DNA of 64,000 bases from Aquabacter sp965279295 (GCA_965279295.1 CBDIHQ010000016.1), one strand, 5' to 3'. Positions 17,145 to 25,810 are shown, counted from the first letter of the stretch. Notes: a model not told the origin generated them from the sequence alone. Translations and numbers: made by a program.

Positions 17145-17972
17145 TCAGTCGCGCACAAGCGCCAGATCCGGCGCGTCGGGGTGCTTCATGCCGACGATAT
17201 GATAACCCGCATCCACATGATGCACCTCTCCGGTGACGCCGCGCGACAAATCGGAGAGGAGATAGAGACCGGCGTCGCCCACCTCGTCGGTGGTCACGGT
17301 GCGGCGCAGCGGCGAGTTCAGCTCGTTCCACTTGAGAATATAGCGGAAGTCGCCGATTCCCGATGCGGCCAGCGTCTTGATCGGGCCGGCGGAAATGGCG
17401 TTCACGCGGATGTTCTTCGGCCCGAGGTCTGCGGCCAGATAGCGCACGCTCGCCTCAAGCGCCGCCTTTGCGACACCCATGACGTTGTAGTGCGGCATCC
17501 ATTTCTCGGCGCCGTAATAGGTGAGGGTGAGCAGCGAGCCGCCCTCGGTCATCAGCCGCTCCGCGCGCTGTGCCAGCGCGGTGAAGGAGTAGCAGGAGAT
17601 GAACATGGTCTTGGTGAAATTGTCCGCCGTGGTGTCCACATAGCGGCCGTCCAGCTCGTCCTTGTTCGAGAAGGCGATGGCGTGGACCAGGAAGTCCAGC
17701 TTGCCGAACAGCTTCTCGGTCTCCGCGAACACCGCGTCCATGGTGGCGGGCTCGGTCACATCGCAATGGCCGACCACATGCCCGCCGAGTTCCGCCGCCA
17801 GAGGCTCCACCCGCTTCTTCAGGGCTTCGCCCTGGTAGGTGAGGGCGATCTCGGCGCCATGGGCGCGAGCGGACTTGGCGATGCCGTAGGCGATGGAGCG
17901 ATTATTGGCGACGCCGAGGATCAGCCCGCGCTTTCCCTTCATGAGACCGCTCGCGCTGCCGTCGTTCGCCAT
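17145..17972 (-). CDS. fabI: Enoyl-[acyl-carrier-protein] reductase (NADH), FabI type
   Basis: 275 residues. It reduces enoyl-ACP at the last step of each fatty-acid elongation cycle. It is a short-chain dehydrogenase variant: the cofactor loop GVANNRSIAYGIAKS (about 20-34) and the catalytic Tyr/Lys in YYGAEKWMPHYNVMGVAKAALEAS (about 155-178), the YxxMxxxK spacing specific to FabI. ISAGPIKTLAASGIGDF follows. It is the usual triclosan target. It heads a minus-strand group with two secreted paralogues and a histidine phosphatase. Confidence 0.97.
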   Translation of the reverse strand: MANDGSASGLMKGKRGLILGVANNRSIAYGIAKSARAHGAEIALTYQGEALKKRVEPLAAELGGHVVGHCDVTEPATMDAVFAETEKLFGKLDFLVHAIAFSNKDELDGRYVDTTADNFTKTMFISCYSFTALAQRAERLMTEGGSLLTLTYYGAEKWMPHYNVMGVAKAALEASVRYLAADLGPKNIRVNAISAGPIKTLAASGIGDFRYILKWNELNSPLRRTVTTDEVGDAGLYLLSDLSRGVTGEVHHVDAGYHIVGMKHPDAPDLALVRD

Positions 17973-18114
17973 TTCTCATTACTCCTGTGGCCGCTCATCG
18001 TCCCTGTCCGGGCGGGCTCCGTATGACACGCGGGCGAAGGGCGTTCAAGCGATGCCGCAGCAGATCGGCCTTGCCACCCTCCCGCGACGCATGCTAGAGG
18101 CTCGCGCCTTAGTT

Positions 18115-18191
18115 CGGAGTGTAGCGCAGTCCGGTAGCGCACCACGTTCGGGACGTGGGGGTCGCAGGTTCAAATCCTGCCACTCCGACCA
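18115..18191 (+). tRNA. tRNA-Pro (anticodon CGG)
   Basis: 77 nt including an encoded CCA. The acceptor stem CGGAGTG (18115-18121) pairs with CACTCCG (18181-18187); the discriminator is A, followed by CCA. The anticodon arm is CCACG-TTCGGGA-CGTGG, giving anticodon CGG. The T-arm GCAGGTTCAAATCCTGC is canonical. No intron and no disruption; no duplicated 3' end nearby, so no sign of an integrated element. Confidence 0.96.
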
Positions 18192-18532
18192 AGATCAATT
18201 CCTTCCTGCTCCCGACAGGAACGCCCTGAAAATACCCCGCATAAATTCAGAGTGTACGCGCGGCAGGCCGCGTTGACGCGCCAGCGAATACCCGCACCGC
18301 GCTGTGGCGTGTGGCGTGCGCGGGCAATGCAAACGCCCCCCTCGGCGCTATGCTACGCTTGCGCTTTCCGCCCCATTCGCACGACGCCTGATAGTTTGGG
18401 TGCCCAGATGACGATCCCATCCCCCGCGCCGGATTTCATTTGCGATTCGCACATCGGCCGAACCGGACTCAACGTTTCCGCCGGGCGCTGGCGTGAAGCG
18501 CCGCTTGGCGCTTGTCCTGTGGAAAAGCGCCT
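18192..18532. other. 341-bp region between tRNA-Pro and a FUSC-like gene
   Basis: No convincing coding frame on either strand. A 6-bp hairpin TTCCTG/CAGGAA (18203-18221) just after the tRNA might aid 3' processing or termination but has no T-tract. I see no repeat copy here. Confidence 0.4.
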
Positions 18533-19579
18533 GTGAACCTGTCGGTTTCTGATACGGCGCGGCTGCGGCGCTTCCTCAGTCAAGAGGTGAACAGCCGGGA
18601 ATTGCTGCGGGGGCTCGTCGTCGTCGGGCCCGTGGTCGTTGCCTATCTTCTGCTGCGCGATCTGGCGCTGATCAATCTGGGTCTTATCGCCGTTTCCCTT
18701 CTCATTCCCGCGCTGAAGCTCCGGCTTCGTCCAGGAGCGGTGGCGATCCATTTCCTGGCCATCCTCGCCACTTTCGCGCTGCTGTTCTTCGCCTTTCCCA
18801 TCAAGCTTCTTTTTGTCGTGCTGGTCGCGCTTGCGGCTTTTCTCGCGGTGGCGGTGACGCGTTATGGCGCCGCTTTGCGAAGCCTGGGCAATTGGGTGTT
18901 CATTCCCGCCCTCTATCTCGCCTGCGAAGTCCACGAGGGCGTGAGCGGCGCCGAGGCCATGCGCCACGCCCAATTCATCTTCGCCTATTCGCCGGCCGCA
19001 CTTCTTCTGGTGTGTGCGGTGCAGGCTTTTGACGGCAGGGGCGGCAGACTTTCCGCGCAGAAATTGGGGTCCCCGGTCCCCGACTGGCGGCTTCCGGCCA
19101 GCGCGACGGCCCTCGCGGTGTTCGCCGCCGCGGCCCTGGCGGAGGGCCTCGAACTGGCGCAAGGCCAATGGGTCATCTGGTCGGCGGCGAGCGTGGTGGT
19201 GGGCGATCTGTCCGCCTCCACCGGCAAACTGAAGCTCAGGGCCATCGGGGCGATCGTCGGCGCGCCGCTGGGCCTTCTGATCGGGCTCGCCCTACCGGAA
19301 AGCCGGATCGGCTATTCTCTGGCGGTTCTGGGGGCCATTCTGACCCTGATCGCCTTCACCCGATACGTCGTAGGCTTCGGATCGCGCTGCTTCCTGATCG
19401 CGCTCGCAGCGGCCTTCGCGGGCGGTTCGAGCGGTATCGCCGAGGAGCGGGTGATCAATGTGCTGATCGGCGGCGCCTTCGGGCTGCTTGCCGTGGTGAT
19501 CACCGAAGCCGCCTGGCGGCGCTATGCGCGCCCGCATGGAGGCCGGCAAAGTGACGGGGCGGAGAAAGCGCCGCCTTAG
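18533..19579 (+). CDS. FUSC-like multi-pass membrane protein
   Basis: About 348 residues from a GTG at 18533 (a TTG at 18512 is also possible). Around eight to ten hydrophobic segments come in two blocks (about 30-165 and 200-330), with the WSAASVVVGDLSASTGKLKLRAIGAIVGAPLGLLIGL stretch that recalls the second helix pair of the FUSC/aromatic-acid-exporter group. Those proteins export small organic acids; substrate and direction here are inference. No partner periplasmic adaptor gene lies next to it. Confidence 0.65.
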   Translation: MNLSVSDTARLRRFLSQEVNSRELLRGLVVVGPVVVAYLLLRDLALINLGLIAVSLLIPALKLRLRPGAVAIHFLAILATFALLFFAFPIKLLFVVLVALAAFLAVAVTRYGAALRSLGNWVFIPALYLACEVHEGVSGAEAMRHAQFIFAYSPAALLLVCAVQAFDGRGGRLSAQKLGSPVPDWRLPASATALAVFAAAALAEGLELAQGQWVIWSAASVVVGDLSASTGKLKLRAIGAIVGAPLGLLIGLALPESRIGYSLAVLGAILTLIAFTRYVVGFGSRCFLIALAAAFAGGSSGIAEERVINVLIGGAFGLLAVVITEAAWRRYARPHGGRQSDGAEKAPP

Positions 19580-19633
19580 TCCTGTGCCACCGCTGGCCTC
19601 TAAGGGCCATTGCCGGGGGCTCCTCTGGCCACA

Positions 19634-19664
19634 AAGAAAACCCCGCTCCGGTGAGGGAGCGGGG
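19634..19664 (-). terminator. Rho-independent terminator of the 19684-20196 gene
   Basis: Stem CCCCGCTCC (19641-19649) / GGAGCGGGG (19656-19664). Read on the minus strand it is followed by TTTTCTT. It lies 19 bp past the stop codon of the minus-strand gene; the plus-strand gene converges on it from the left. Confidence 0.85.
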
Positions 19665-19683
19665 CATTCAAAACAGCAGAGAC

Positions 19684-20196
19684 TCAGTAGTTGCAGTGCA
19701 GGCCGCCGTAGGGGCCGCGCCAGCACCGGCCGGGACCCGCGACCCACCAGTCGATGAACAGGGTCGCCGAAGTACCGGAAGCGGGCTTCTCCTCGCTCAG
19801 CACCTTGATGGTGTAGGTGAGCGTATCACCCGACACCACCGGATCGCTGATCTCGATCACGGAGGTCGAAGACTTGCCGTCCGGCGTCGTCACCGCGAGG
19901 GTGGCGTTCGGCGGGTCCTTCTGGAAGCTGTCCTTGCCTTCGTTCCACATCTTCACGAAGCCGGCCGTTGTGGTGTCGCCGGTCATGCGCTCCGGACGGT
20001 CCGCGAACATGATGGTCTGGGGAGCGACACCCTTCAGAACCAACTTCGAGCCGTCGATTGTCGCGGAATCCGCCGCCTGGACGAACAGCCAGTTCGCTCC
20101 AGGTATGGTCACCATCGTGCCGGCGGTATCGGCCATGGCAGGCGCCGCAACGGCAAGCGTTGCTGCGACGATGGCGGCACTCAACCAAGATTTCAT
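19684..20196 (-). CDS. Secreted protein of unknown function
   Basis: 170 residues with a signal peptide (MKSWLSAAIVAATLAVAAPAMA). The mature part is beta-rich: VTIPGANWLFVQAADSATIDGSKLVLKGVAP, IMFADRPERMTGD, and a C-terminal segment TATLFIDWWVAGPGRCWRG ending in GGLHCNY with two cysteines. It is monocistronic with its own terminator. The IMFADRPERxxG phrase recurs in secreted proteins of proteobacteria but I cannot assign a function. Confidence 0.75.
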   Translation of the reverse strand: MKSWLSAAIVAATLAVAAPAMADTAGTMVTIPGANWLFVQAADSATIDGSKLVLKGVAPQTIMFADRPERMTGDTTTAGFVKMWNEGKDSFQKDPPNATLAVTTPDGKSSTSVIEISDPVVSGDTLTYTIKVLSEEKPASGTSATLFIDWWVAGPGRCWRGPYGGLHCNY

Positions 20197-20334
20197 CAGA
20201 ACCTCCCAACTATGTCTTTCGACGAGAGGTACAATAGCAGAGGCTGGCGGGAAGTGAATGTGCGAACAGAAGTATTACAGTAATTTAACATCAGTCTTAC
20301 TTACGAATATAAGCCGGCTTCATCTGCCCTATCG

Positions 20335-21483
20335 TCATGTATCGCGCTTCAAGAAAATCGCCGCGAGAGCGAACCCGCCGCAGGCGATTGCTGCGACATA
20401 CGCAAGCCCGTGCGTGAAGGCTTGCATGGCAACGCCGGCGGCGAGCGGGCCGATCAGGGCGCCGCCGCCCCACACCAGCCCCATCACGGCGTAAATGCCC
20501 ACCAGTTCGCCGCCCTTGAAGCGGCTGCCCACCACGGTGAGCATGATGGTGGCGACGCCCACGAACGAGCCGCCCCACACGAACAGCAGCGCATAGGCCG
20601 CCCACTCGTGCCCCATGGTCAGCGGCCAGAGCACAGCCCCGAGGGTGGCGATGACCGCCAAAATGATCACCAGCCGGCGCCGGTCCATCTTGTCGCCCAG
20701 CCAGCCGATGGGAAGCTGGAGCAGGATCGCGCCCACCATCATGCAGGTGATGAGGCGGGTGGCGTCCATCTCGCTCCAGCCGACATTGACGGCATAGATG
20801 GCGAGGAAGGACAGGCCGGCTGCTTCCAGGCCCGCGTTGAGCAGGGTCGCCGAGAGCGCCAGCGGGGCGAGCCGCATGTAGTGGATCGGATTGGAATGGT
20901 GCGGCGCCTCGAACACCGGCGCCACCACCTTGGGCGAGGCCACGAACAAGGCGGAAAACAGGGCCAGCCCGGCGCCGATGGCATAGGGCAGGGCGCCGTC
21001 CGTTCCGGTCACGGAGAGGATCAGCGGGCCCATAGCGAACCCGACCGAAAGGGCGGCCGTGTAGCTCGCCATGGCCCGGGCGCGGGTTGATTCCGTGCTC
21101 AGGCTGTTGATCCAGGTTTCCGAGATCACGAACAGCGTCTCGGATGCGACGCCGAGGATGAAGCGCAGCGGGAACCAGAGCCAGATGTACGGCACCAGCG
21201 GAAAGCCCATCAGCGTCACGGCGGCCAGCCCCAGGGCGGCGAGCACCAGCTTGCGGGGGCCGAACAGAGCGACGATGCGGGGCAGAACCATTGCGGTGGC
21301 GAGGATGCCGATGGCATGCATCGCCGCGTTGGCGCCGATGACCATCTCGCTCATGCCGAGTTGGGCGAGATCCAGCGCGATCAGCGCGGCGCTCAGGCTG
21401 TAGGTCAGCCCGAACATCATAGCAGTCGCGATTACCGCCCCGCGCGAGAGCAGGTGCGAGGGGGCAGGGCTGTCGACAGTCAC
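20335..21483 (-). CDS. Major facilitator superfamily transporter (YcaD-like)
   Basis: 382 residues, twelve predicted membrane helices. The inter-helix 2-3 motif appears as PRIVALFGPRKLVLAALGL, and SETWINSLSTESTRARAMASYTAALSVGFAMGPLIL resembles the YcaD/YfkF subgroup of MFS proteins, generally drug or metabolite exporters of unknown substrate. The start ATG overlaps the stop of the upstream HdeD-like fusion gene by 4 bp, so the two are translated together. Confidence 0.88.
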   Translation of the reverse strand: MTVDSPAPSHLLSRGAVIATAMMFGLTYSLSAALIALDLAQLGMSEMVIGANAAMHAIGILATAMVLPRIVALFGPRKLVLAALGLAAVTLMGFPLVPYIWLWFPLRFILGVASETLFVISETWINSLSTESTRARAMASYTAALSVGFAMGPLILSVTGTDGALPYAIGAGLALFSALFVASPKVVAPVFEAPHHSNPIHYMRLAPLALSATLLNAGLEAAGLSFLAIYAVNVGWSEMDATRLITCMMVGAILLQLPIGWLGDKMDRRRLVIILAVIATLGAVLWPLTMGHEWAAYALLFVWGGSFVGVATIMLTVVGSRFKGGELVGIYAVMGLVWGGGALIGPLAAGVAMQAFTHGLAYVAAIACGGFALAAIFLKRDT

Positions 21484-22838
21484 GAGGCGGTTTCCCTGTC
21501 TGGCGTGGGAGCGGCGTGGGGGTCGATGCCCTTCTGGGCGCGATGGAAATGCCGGAGCGCATCGCGCAGCCGCTTGCCCCAGGACACCTCGACCGGCTCG
21601 ACCAGCCGATGCATGGCGCGGGCATAATCAAGCGCGTAGCCGGGCGTCCAGGTCATGGTTTCCGCGCGCTGGCGCAGCATGACGGCGACCCAGAGGTCGG
21701 GGTTGATCAGCAGGCTGAACAGGCGGAACCAGGGATATTTGGTGGCAAGCGAACCTTCCAGCGCGGCATCCAGCGCGGACGCGACCGCCACCGAGCAGTT
21801 CCGGTTGGTGAGATTGTAGGTGTTTTCCTGGTGGTAGCCGGCCCAGAAGGCGCGCAGCCGCCGATAACTGTAATTGTGGAAGACGACATTGGAGTCGGAG
21901 TCGCACCAGCCTTCCGATTCCACCTTGTAGGAGGGTTGGAAACGGCCCTGGAAGTCGTTCTCTTTGGTCGCCTTGAACATTGCCATGAAGTCGCCGGAGC
22001 TTCGGTCGATCTCTACCGCGGGATAATGGCTGATGTAGATGTCCGGCAGGGCTTCCAAAGCGGCGTGGCCGGTGGAGATGACGCCGTTGCGGTCCACCGC
22101 CGCGATGTAGCGATCGAGAATGAGCCGCCGTCGGGCGATGTCCGCCGATCCCACCGGGGTCCAGACCCGCACGGTCATGGGGTTTTCCGGCTTGCCTTCA
22201 TCTTCCAGGCCGACGAGTACCGGGGCGTTGTCGTACCAGGCGCGCTGCCCGAACATGGGCAGCGCGAGGAGGGCGACCTCCGGCTCCAAATTCTTCAGCA
22301 GGAGGCTCATGCGCAGGAGCACCCAGCCGGAGAACAGGAGGCTGAGGCTGACGCAGAACGGAATGTTCTTCTCACGCGGGATCGGCCAGTCGGTGATGAT
22401 CAGCGCGGCGATCACGAACTCACAGAGCGCGAAGGCCACCACCGCCTTCCACGCGGAATAGCGCAGGGCATTGGCGGTGAGGATGCGCAGGACGCCGTCC
22501 AGGATGAAGGCGAACGCGAACAGGGCGGTCACCGCGAGATTGTTCCTCCAGGGAAAATCCAGGATCAGGCAGGCAATGATGATGAGCATGAGGCCGCGCG
22601 CCAAGCTTAGGTAGCGGCCGATATCCGGGGAATAGGTGAGCAGGGAGAGCAGGGCGAAAATGCCCTGAAGCAGGAACACCAGCCCGAACACCTGCGTGGT
22701 GACAACGGTGACGCCGTCCATGGCGTCGCAGATGATCAGGACGCCCAGGATCACCAGGGCCGCGCCAAGCGCCGCCATGACGAACCACCTGCGGCGCAGC
22801 GATTCAGAACCGATGAGCAGGAATGCAAGTTGACCCAA
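21480..22838 (-). CDS. HdeD-like membrane domain fused to a putative permuted NlpC/P60-type (LRAT/YiiX-like) domain
   Basis: 452 residues. Residues 15-195 contain about six helices with the repeated GxxLxxxGxxxxxxx spacing of HdeD/DUF308 acid-resistance proteins. Residues 215-400 are soluble, with a histidine in STGHAALEALPDIYI (about 258) and later NLTNRNCSVAVASALDAAL (Cys about 350). A His followed by an N-C-x motif is the order of catalytic residues in circularly permuted papain-like (LRAT/YiiX) enzymes, so a membrane-anchored lipid or peptide hydrolase is a reasonable inference. Coupled to the downstream MFS gene. Confidence 0.65.
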   Translation of the reverse strand: MGQLAFLLIGSESLRRRWFVMAALGAALVILGVLIICDAMDGVTVVTTQVFGLVFLLQGIFALLSLLTYSPDIGRYLSLARGLMLIIIACLILDFPWRNNLAVTALFAFAFILDGVLRILTANALRYSAWKAVVAFALCEFVIAALIITDWPIPREKNIPFCVSLSLLFSGWVLLRMSLLLKNLEPEVALLALPMFGQRAWYDNAPVLVGLEDEGKPENPMTVRVWTPVGSADIARRRLILDRYIAAVDRNGVISTGHAALEALPDIYISHYPAVEIDRSSGDFMAMFKATKENDFQGRFQPSYKVESEGWCDSDSNVVFHNYSYRRLRAFWAGYHQENTYNLTNRNCSVAVASALDAALEGSLATKYPWFRLFSLLINPDLWVAVMLRQRAETMTWTPGYALDYARAMHRLVEPVEVSWGKRLRDALRHFHRAQKGIDPHAAPTPDRETAS

Positions 22839-23007
22839 CGCGATCCTCGCCCGTTCCAGGTCTCGCGTCTCCCAGCGAAATCCCGTCCGATACCCCGCCC
22901 CTTCCTATCGCAAGCCGTCTTCAGGGCCAAGCCATGGGGCGGTGCGAGGGGAACCGCCTTTGCCGCACTCCGTTAAAGCTACGCATTTAAGCAAAAAGGA
23001 GCGCGGA

Positions 23008-23259
23008 ATGAGCACCGAGGACATCGAGCGGCTGAAGGCGGACGCATCCGGCAATACCGCGCTGAGCGAGGTTCTGGCCGAGGCCATTTCAAGTTTCGCC
23101 AGCACTGAAGATGCGATCAATTTCCTGGAAAGCCGCGGGTTCAATATCTCGGCACGGGAACTCGCCCAGGCCGCCTCCGACGAGGCGCGCGAGCACGAGC
23201 CGATCGGCGAAGGGGAGGGTGGATACGGCGCGCTGTTGCGGTTCGTCTCCAGCCACTAG
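23008..23259 (+). CDS. Nif11-like small protein
   Basis: 83 residues from the ATG at 23008, preceded by AAAAAGGAGCG. The body (MSTEDIERLKADASGN, then FASTEDAINFLESRGFNISARELAQAA) follows the Nif11 pattern: a short helix, then a two-helix unit with GFxIS.xEL..A. Nif11 domains occur as nitrogen-fixation-associated small proteins and as leaders of RiPP precursors. The tail (GEGEGGYGALLRFVSSH) has a Gly-Gly but no Cys/Ser/Thr-rich core, and no maturation gene lies beside it, so a stand-alone Nif11 protein is the safer reading. Confidence 0.7.
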   Translation: MSTEDIERLKADASGNTALSEVLAEAISSFASTEDAINFLESRGFNISARELAQAASDEAREHEPIGEGEGGYGALLRFVSSH

Positions 23260-23281
23260 CCCAAAGGCGGCCGCGCGTCCT

Positions 23282-23923
23282 CTAAGGATTCGGCCAGCTT
23301 GGGCCGGGCGCATCGACGGCGTGGAACTGCTGGTCTTCCCCGAGCAGTTCCAGCCGGCCCGTGGCAACGCCGAAATAGGCGCCGTGAACCGCGAGGGAGC
23401 CGTCCTCCACCCGTTCGGCGACCCAGGGAAAGGTGGAGAGATTATCCACCGAAAGACGCACGCAGCAGTGTTCGCAGAAACGCTGGCGCTCCTCCGGCGG
23501 CAGGTCCGCCTCTTGCGTCGCGCGGCGGGCAGGTTCTGCGATCTCGATCCACGGGCCGACGAAGTCGCGTGCGCCGGGAGGGGCGCCGGAGAGTAGCGCG
23601 TTGACGCCGCCGCACTGGGCATGCCCCAGCACCACGATCTTCTTTACCTTCAGCACCCGCACCGCGAATTCCAGCGCCGCGCTGGTGCCGTGATAATTCG
23701 AATCCGGCTGATACGGCGGCACCAGATTGGCGACGTTTCGCGCCACGAACAGTTCGCCGGGCCCGGCATTGAAGATCAATTGCGGATCGACCCGGCTGTC
23801 CGAGCAGGCGACCACGAACGTCTCGGGCTTCTGCCCACGCGCCGCGAGACGCTCGAACAGCGCCTTATGTTCAGGCCATGCCACTTCGCGGAAGCGCCGG
23901 TAGCCGGCAATCAGGTCATCCAT
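23282..23923 (-). CDS. Beta-class carbonic anhydrase
   Basis: 213 residues from the ATG at 23923 (MDDLIAGYRRFREVAWPEHKALFERLA). It interconverts CO2 and bicarbonate with a zinc held by Cys in CSDSRVDP (about 39), His and Cys in GHAQCGGV (about 97-101); the Asp-Arg dyad is in SRVDP-type position. Length and motifs are typical. It is convergent with the Nif11-like gene and divergent from a tiny membrane-peptide gene; the urea operon, which also releases CO2, starts 460 bp away but on the other strand. Confidence 0.95.
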   Translation of the reverse strand: MDDLIAGYRRFREVAWPEHKALFERLAARGQKPETFVVACSDSRVDPQLIFNAGPGELFVARNVANLVPPYQPDSNYHGTSAALEFAVRVLKVKKIVVLGHAQCGGVNALLSGAPPGARDFVGPWIEIAEPARRATQEADLPPEERQRFCEHCCVRLSVDNLSTFPWVAERVEDGSLAVHGAYFGVATGRLELLGEDQQFHAVDAPGPSWPNP

Positions 23924-24076
23924 GTCGGGCCCCAGAGAACAGAGTGCTAGTGAAGGCTGCGCGGCGGTCGCGGTCAAGATCGTTGCGCCGCAACATCATG
24001 GAGTTCGGTGGCTTTCGGAACGCCAAAGCCCGTGCCGCGTTGTCAGCGCAGGAAATACTCACGAGAGGAGTTTACA

Positions 24077-24154
24077 ATGCGTGGCTTGGTTATGTGGCTC
24101 TTGGGCGTGCCTTTTTCAGTCATCGTCCTGCTGTACCTTTTCAATGTTCTTTGA
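24077..24154 (+). CDS. 25-residue single-pass membrane peptide
   Basis: A complete micro-gene: a GAGAGGAG ribosome binding site (24062-24069), an ATG at 24077 and a TGA at 24152. The peptide starts MRGLVMWLLGVPFSVIVLLY and continues LFNVL: one hydrophobic helix with an Arg at the N-terminus. Small hydrophobic proteins of this appearance are common in Rhizobiales but are usually left unannotated because of length. Nothing shows its function. It lies alone between the carbonic anhydrase and urtA. Confidence 0.6.
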   Translation: MRGLVMWLLGVPFSVIVLLYLFNVL

Positions 24155-24200
24155 CGTTACGTCATGAGCGGCGGGCGGGCAAAATATGCGCGTTCGCCGT

Positions 24201-24223
24201 TTTCGCCTAATTTATAGGCGAAA
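24201..24223. promoter_or_regulatory. Dyad upstream of urtA
   Basis: Perfect 9-bp inverted repeat TTTCGCCTA / TAGGCGAAA with a 5-bp AT spacer, centred about 175 bp before the urtA start. No T-tract follows on either strand, so an operator is more likely than a terminator. The regulator is unknown; I found no good sigma-54 or NtrC-type match next to it. Confidence 0.45.
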
Positions 24224-24387
24224 GATTATCAATTAGCCATTCATCAGAAATTGTATGCCGCTGGCATTGTCGTTTCTTATTGCGCCGCACCGTCTCCGGT
24301 TCTTCCTCCCGCCTGCTTGGCCGTGGCATGCTGTTTGCTGTGTTGTGGCGCTGGCCCGAAGCCAGCCGACGAACACGGAGAGAGCGC

Positions 24388-25689
24388 ATGCTCGGTATGC
24401 TGGGACGGGCCGCCAAGGGTTTAGGGGCATTGGCGGCTGTTGCGACTGTCGCGGGAACTATCGGAACTGCGTCGGCGCAGGAAACGATCAAGGTAGGTAT
24501 CCTGCACTCACTTTCAGGCACCATGGCCATCAGCGAGACCACGCTGAAGAACGTGATGCTCATGCTCATCGAAGAGCAGAACAAGAAGGGCGGCCTCCTC
24601 GGCAAGAAGCTGGAAGCCGTCGTGGTCGATCCGGCCTCCAACTGGCCGCTGTTCGCCGAAAAGGCGCGCGAGCTGATCACCAAGGACAAGGTCTCGGCCG
24701 TGTTCGGCTGCTGGACCTCGGTGAGCCGCAAGTCGGTTCTGCCGGTGTTCAAGGAGCTGAACTCGATCCTGTTCTACCCGGTCCAGTATGAGGGCGAGGA
24801 GAGCGAGCGGAACGTATTCTACACCGGCGCCGCGCCCAACCAGCAGGCGATCCCTGCGGTGGACTACCTCGCCAAGGAAGAGAAGGTTCAGCGTTGGGTG
24901 CTCGCGGGCACCGACTATGTCTATCCCCGCACCACCAACAAGATTCTCGAAGCCTATCTGAAGTCCAAGGGCGTGAAGTCCGAGGACATCATGATCAATT
25001 ACACGCCGTTCGGTCAGTCCGATTGGCAGACCATCGTCGCCGACATCAAGAAATTCGGCTCCGCCGGCAAGAAGACCGCCGTGGTCTCCACCATCAACGG
25101 CGACGCCAACGTGCCATTCTATAAGGAACTGGCGAACCAGGGCATCAAGGCCACCGACATCCCCGTCGTCGCCTTCTCGGTCGGCGAAGAAGAGCTGGCC
25201 GGCATGGACACGAAGCCCCTCGTCGGCCATCTGGCGGCGTGGAACTACTTCATGTCGATCAAGACGCCTGAGAACGACGCGTTCATCAAGCAGTGGCAGA
25301 CCTTCATGAAGAACCCGAAGGCCGTCACCAACGATCCCATGGAAGCCTCCTATATCGGCTTCAACATGTGGGTCCAGGCGGTCACCAAGGCCGGCACCAC
25401 GGACACCGACAAGGTGATTGCGGCTCTGCCCGGCACGAAGCAGCCGAACCTGACCGGCGGTATCTCAGAGATGCTCCCGAACCACCACATCACCAAGCCT
25501 GTCTTCATCGGCGAGATCGAGGACAACGGCCAGTTCAACGTGGTGTGGAAGACGGAAGGGCTGATCCCCGGCGAAGCCTGGTCCAAGCAGCTTGAAGGCT
25601 CCAAGGATCTGGTCGCCGATTGGGTCCAGCTCAATTGCGGCAACTACGACTCGGTCAAGAAGACCTGCCTCGGCGCAGCCACCAAGTGA
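24388..25689 (+). CDS. urtA: Urea ABC transporter, periplasmic substrate-binding protein
   Basis: 433 residues from the ATG at 24388 behind CGGAGAGAG; the signal peptide runs to GTASAQ. The mature protein begins ETIKVGILHSLSGTMAISETTLKN and contains LFGCWTSVSRKSVLPVFKELN (about 105) and NVFYTGAAPNQQAIPAVDYL (about 140), the signature of the UrtA branch of branched-chain-amino-acid-type binding proteins. It captures urea in the periplasm for UrtBCDE. First gene of a long urt-ure block; a strong hairpin after the stop probably gives UrtA a higher expression level than the membrane subunits. Confidence 0.96.
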   Translation: MLGMLGRAAKGLGALAAVATVAGTIGTASAQETIKVGILHSLSGTMAISETTLKNVMLMLIEEQNKKGGLLGKKLEAVVVDPASNWPLFAEKARELITKDKVSAVFGCWTSVSRKSVLPVFKELNSILFYPVQYEGEESERNVFYTGAAPNQQAIPAVDYLAKEEKVQRWVLAGTDYVYPRTTNKILEAYLKSKGVKSEDIMINYTPFGQSDWQTIVADIKKFGSAGKKTAVVSTINGDANVPFYKELANQGIKATDIPVVAFSVGEEELAGMDTKPLVGHLAAWNYFMSIKTPENDAFIKQWQTFMKNPKAVTNDPMEASYIGFNMWVQAVTKAGTTDTDKVIAALPGTKQPNLTGGISEMLPNHHITKPVFIGEIEDNGQFNVVWKTEGLIPGEAWSKQLEGSKDLVADWVQLNCGNYDSVKKTCLGAATK

Positions 25690-25694
25690 TCTGA

Positions 25695-25729
25695 AGGCCC
25701 GCCGCCACAAGCGGCGGGCCTCTCATTTT
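25695..25729 (+). terminator. Stem-loop between urtA and urtB (attenuator or partial terminator)
   Basis: Perfect 11-bp stem AGGCCCGCCGC (25695-25705) / GCGGCGGGCCT (25711-25721) with loop CACAA, followed by CTCATTTT. It lies directly after the urtA stop. In binding-protein-dependent operons such hairpins protect the first cistron's mRNA or reduce read-through. Confidence 0.75.
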
Positions 25730-25810
25730 CGAGCCATATCTTCTCCTCGGAGGTCATCTGGTCGCGCACGCGCGGCCATCCTCTCGGCAGCGGCGGGATT
25801 GCAGACCGAC

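Noticed and set aside
18100..18532. tRNA-Pro as attachment site of an integrated element
   Set aside because: No integrase gene and no repeat of the tRNA 3' end was seen downstream; the neighbouring genes look chromosomal.
23008..23259. Nif11-type RiPP precursor
   Set aside because: No Cys/Ser/Thr-rich core after the Gly-Gly and no maturation enzyme nearby; kept as a stand-alone Nif11-like protein.
24230..24387. Sigma-54 promoter for urtA
   Set aside because: TGGCATTGTCG near 24264 has a plausible -24 half, but the spacing and -12 GC do not match.
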